DNA of 18,238 bases, from contig MU647310.1 in assembly GCA_026770585.1 (NCBI GenBank), positions 12,160-30,397 of the forward strand, in the 5' to 3' direction. The stretch is from Baffinella frigidus. Lineage: Eukaryota; Cryptophyceae; Cryptomonadales; Baffinellaceae. Numbering within the stretch: position 1 is the stretch's first letter; the number at the start of each line of letters is the position of its first letter. The position numbers and the translations under genes are program-made. A model generated the notes under the pieces. That model was not told where the DNA came from and did not search any database. It saw only the letters and a program-made list of their open reading frames with translations. Positions 10,907 to 16,073 of the stretch are shown piece by piece.

Positions 10907-13900
10907 ATTCGAGAAGGAGGATATGGATCAATGAATAAGATTCTGGTACAAATAGTTGAGATGGACTGTGGAGCGCGTTCGGGAAAACTTGGCCGATTTC
11001 AAGAAGATTCTTTTTGGGGAATCGAGAATTTTGTAACAGGACGTGACATGTAAACGGTCCGTCTAAACGATTCTGGTACAAATTCTCTCCCTCCCTCCAG
11101 GACCAGCCAAGTGCCCTATGAAGTCACCTACGACAGGGTCCTATGGGGATGGCGGTTTCACTGTAGAGTCCTACAGGGGTACCTCGCTCATAAGAAACCG
11201 CCCTCCCCCTAGGACCATCGTAAGGCCCTGGGCATAGGCCTACTTTAGGGTCCTAGGGGGGTGGCGGTTTTCGCGCCCCGACTCTCAACTCTCTCGTTCC
11301 TTCACCGATCCAGGCCTCACATCCCGAGGCGAGCCCGTCTTAGACTTCGTCCCACAGCAACCAACGTGTATGGAGTAACCACTTAGCAGCCACCAAGGTC
11401 TTCACGGATGCAGTCCATCTAAACGATTTGTACTGGAATCTTATCCACTGCTGTGGATTCCAACCAGACCCCCCCCCCCGAGAATTCGGGGGAAAACATC
11501 TTCGTTCGCTGCTAAGTGCACTGCCAGGCCGGATATTTTGTAAAAGTCAATTCATCCACAGAATCTGTCAACTTATAAACGAGGTTCCCGTCATGGGTAC
11601 TTCTTTACTACACATTCGCAGGTGAGTTGACTAATACAAAAACTCAGCCCTGGCAGTGCAGTGGTGGAGCAGGTGAGAACCACGCTCTGATTTGTACTGG
11701 AACCTTATCCATTGCTGTGGATTCCAACCGGAATTTTCCCCGAGAATCCGGGGGAAAATACTTTCGTTCGCTGCTAAGTGGTGGATCAAGTGGCGCGAGA
11801 ACCACGCTCTGGAGGGAGCCAGGGCATACCACGCCAGAGTGGAGGAGGGGGTTATTTTTTTTACACCGTATGTGGATACGGTATTTGACTTTTGAAAACA
11901 ACTGCCTTCAGAGGAAATTGACTTTTGGCGACTCCTTCGAAGACTCTGGCGTGGTACGAAAGTGCGGCAAGGCAGCACCGCTCAAACGTATCAGGGAGCA
12001 CGTCTCTCGCAAATCGCGTGATACCTTTTCGATATGTGCCACCGTCATAGCTGCGACAGACAGAGAGCTAGAATGAGAGATAGAGAAGGATAAATAGAGA
12101 GAGAGAGAGAGAGAGAGAGAGAGCTAGGATGAGAGAGATAGAGAGGGAGAAATAGAGAGAGAGATATACAGAGAGAGAGAGAAAGACAGAGCTGGAGACA
12201 GCGAAATAGAGAGAGACAGAGCGAGAGAGATAGAGAGAGAGAGAAAGAGAGAACGACAGAGCTAGAGACAGCGAAATAGAGAGAGAGAGAGAGAAAGAGA
12301 GAGAGAGCGAGAGAGAGAGAGAGAGCGAACCCGTTCGATGTGTGCCTCCATCATAGCAGCAAACACGTCCACGACAGGCGCTTGCAGCTCAACCTGCTTC
12401 GGGGGGTTATCATTATCTTTGTATACGTTGTACACTTGGTGATATACGACCCATGATAACCTAACATTACCTTCGTATACGTTGTATACTTGGTGGTATA
12501 CGACTCTAGGTCCCTCGAGATTATCTTCTCTCGCGTGTGACCTCACCCAACAATACACCTCCCATTACCTCTCACACCACCCCTCACAATACAGCCCACA
12601 ATACACCTCACATTATACCTCACACCCACCCCTCACAATACACCTCAGATTACACCTCACATTGCCCCTCACACGACCCCTCACATTACACATTGATAGG
12701 GACGCAACCTGTAAATAGTTTTGTAAAGCAACTCGTTCTGGTACAAATTATAAAACAAGGTCCATTTAAAACTAAAAAGGGCTCCCATTCCTTTTTAAAC
12801 GAGGTCATGTTTTATAATTTGTACCAGGAACGAGTTACTTTACAAAACTAATTATAGGTTGCGTCATTATGAACATGACACTACCTCTCACACGACCCCT
12901 CACATTATACCGTTGCGGATTTCGGGGTTCGGGTTTGGGTGTCAGGGCGCTCGCAAGGCCACCTGGTTCGGGTTCTCAATTCAGTCTCTACCCTCTCTCT
13001 CTCTCCCTACCCTCTCCGCTCCCTCCTCGACCCTTCCCCCTCTCTCTCTCCCTGGAGGCACGCGTTAGCAAATGGGGGTTACCGTTGAGAATTTCGGGGT
13101 TCGGGTTTGGGTGTCAGGGCCACGCCAGAGTCTTCCAAGGGGTCGCCAAAAGTCAATTCCCCTTCAAGGCAGTAATTTTCAAAAGTCAAATACCGTATCC
13201 TGATACGGTTCAAAGAAATCAACCCCCTCCTCCACTCTGGCGTGGGGCTGACCGGCAGGTCCAGCAAGCTGGTGGCACGCGTGAACCCTCAAATTACCCC
13301 TCACATTACCCCTCACATTGCCCCTCTCATGACCCCCCACATCACACATGACATTACCCCTCAAATTACCCCTCACATTACCCCTCACATTGCCCCTCTC
13401 ATGCCCCCCCACATCACACATGACATTACCCCTCACATTACCCCTCATATTATACCGTTGCGGATTTCGGGGTTCGGGTTTGGGTGTCAGGGCGCTCGCA
13501 AGGCCACCTGGTTCGGGTTCTCAATTCAGTCTCTACCCTCTCTCTCTCTCCCTAACCTCTCCGCTCCCTCCTCTACCCTGCCCCCTCTGTCTCTCTCCCT
13601 TGGGTGTCGGGGCTGACCGGCAGGCCCAGCAAGCGGTTCAGCATTTTCTTGACGTTCTTGTTCTTGTCGTCCTGCTTTAGGATTAAGGGTTTAGGGTTTG
13701 GGGTTGTGGTTTGGAGTTTGTGGTTTGTGGTTTGTGGTTTGTGGTTTGGGGTGTGGGGTTTGTGGTTTGTGGTTTGTGGGTTTTGGGTTTGTGGTGTTGG
13801 GTTTGGGGTGTGGGGTTTGGGGTTTGAGGTTTGGGGTGTGGGGTTTGGGGTTTAGGGTTTGGGGTGTGGGGTTGGGGGTTTGGGGTTTAGGGTTTGGGGT

Positions 13901-16039
13901 TTAGGGTTTAGGGTTTAGGGGTTGAGGGTTGAGGGTTCAGTGCTGAGTGTTGAGGGTTTAGGGTTTAGGGTTTAGGGTTTAGGGTTTAGGGTTTAGGGTT
14001 TAGGGTTTAGGGTGTAGGGTTTAGGGTTTAGGGTTTAGGTTTGAGGGTTGATGATTTAGAGTTTATGGCTTAGGGTCTAGGGTCTAGGGTCTATGGTTTA
14101 TGGTTTATGGTTTATGGTTTATGGTTTATGGTTTATGGTTTATGGTTTATGGTTTATGGTTTAGGGTTTAGGGTTCAGGGTGTAGGGTTAAGGGTTCAGG
14201 GTGTAGGGTTAGGGTTTGGACCAGGTCCAGCTTGACGAACTCGGAATTGACCTTGGCGCAGAAGTTTCCGAAGTCCTCGGCCTTGTCTACGAACTGTTCG
14301 CGGGAAGGGCGTTCAGAACTTCAATCCAATCCGGGGACATGTTTAATTGGTTTGATAGGCCAAAGCAAATGAATCCCTTTTTGTTCATAGGAGTTGGACG
14401 AAGGTTAATTAGGGCCCGAAGTCAATTTAATTGGTGCCAGAATCCGGTTTGATAGGACATTTTCTTGTAAATTAGACTTGTTCCCGGAGGAAATCGCAGG
14501 AGAGCCAGACGCCTATGCCATACGACATAGGACCCTACGGTAGGCAACCTGTAGGGACATAAGGGGGTTCCTACTGATAAGGTAACGAAAACTCGGCCCG
14601 AAATGGCCCGAACATGCCTTCGTAGCCCGCTGTGTGGGCTTCAATCGCAGGAGAGCCAGTCGCTCGACTCAAGAAAGACCTGGGCTAAATAACCCGGGAA
14701 GGTTTGATCCAGGAAGTCGCTGATCACCACCACGCAAGAGTGTAGGGCTGACCTTGGAAAACAAGTCAGTTCACACGGAATTTGTACCAACTTTCCGAAA
14801 TTTCGATTTTTTCTCTGAGGAGAATGTCCACTTATGAACTTAGAAAATAGTCAGATCTGACTATTTCTCCTGGAAGCCAGTCAGCTCTACACTCTTGCGT
14901 GGCAAGACACCGTCCCGGAGTTCAAGCATCCTGGATAAGTCAACGGCTGTAATGATAAGTCAACGGCTATAATGATGAGTCAACGGCTGTAATGATTCGT
15001 TAACGGCTTTGTGAGTCTCGGTCGGGATGCTCGCCTGAGAGATTGTCTGGGACCCTTTCAGAATGCGGGTTTCGGGTTTCGGGGTTCGGGATGCAGGTTT
15101 CGGGATGCGGGTTCCGGGTTTCGGGATGCGGGTTTCGGGTTCCGGGTTCCGGATTTCTGGATGCGGGTTCCGGATTTCGGGTTTCGGGTTTCGGGTTTCA
15201 GGTTTCGGTCCCATCTGTAGGACCCTCGCGGGATGGAGTTCAGGCTTTGGGATTTTTTAAAGTGGCAATCTTTGTTTTTTTGCTCCGATACCTAAATGAC
15301 AAGACCAGCATCAAACCGTTCCATTTTTACGGCAAAAATTACCAAATGGCTCCAACCCAACAATATCTCACGTTCTCCACAAACATGCACGTTCTTAACA
15401 AATAACAACGTGCCACCGACCGTTCAGGTATCGTTCATATTCCTAAAGCCTGAAATGGATCACGTGGTGACGCTCTCTGAGATGTCGAATCAGAGAGTTT
15501 CGGGTTCCGTGTTCCGGGTTTCGGGTTCCGGGTTTCGGGTGTCGAGTTCCAAGTTCCGAGTTTGATATTTAGGGTTTAGGATTTCGGGTTTAGTGTTTAG
15601 TGTTTAGTGTTTAGGGTTTAGGGTTTAAGGTTTAGGGTTTAGGGTTCAGGGTTTAGTGTTTAGGGTTTAGAATTTAGGGTTTAGGGTTTAGGGTTTAGGG
15701 TTTAGGGTTTAGGGTTTAGGGTTTAGGGTTTAGTGTTTAGGGTTTAGGGTTTAGGGTTTAGGGTTCGAGCACCGTGTAGACGCTCTCTAGGATTTCGAAT
15801 CCGAGGGTTCCGGGTTCCGAATTTCGGGTTCCGGGTTTCGGTTTTCGGGTTCCAAGTTCCGAGTTTCGTGTTTCGAGTACCGTGTAGACGCTCTCTGGGA
15901 TTTCGAATTTGAAGAGGTCGGCCGTCGCGTTGTTCGGGTCTCCGATAACCTAGTTCAGGGTTCAGGGTTTAGGGTTTGGGGTTTAGGGTTTAGGGTTTGG
16001 GGTTTGGGGTTTAGGGTTTCGGGATAGGATTTGGGGTTT

Positions 16040-16073
<34 letters not shown>

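Larger units (their letters stand above)
12905..13630. repeat. 545-bp-offset duplication including an exon 5 tail
   Basis: 12905-13066 and 13450-13600 are nearly identical (TTATACCGTTGCGGATTTCG, GCGCTCGCAAGGCCACCTGG, CT-rich end). A related module at 13081-13119 joins the exon 5 tail copy (13246-13272) across the MITE at 13120-13245; the same junction without a MITE is at 13602-13630. Confidence 0.85.

Noticed and set aside
10377-10934. ORFs of 83-148 aa rich in RERERE and CVCVCV
   Set aside because: Translations of GA and GT microsatellites; the real coding signal here is exon 7 on the other strand.
13604-13904. Plus-strand ORFs made of VWGLWFVV-type repeats
   Set aside because: Translations of TTTGGGG/TTTGTGG heptamers.
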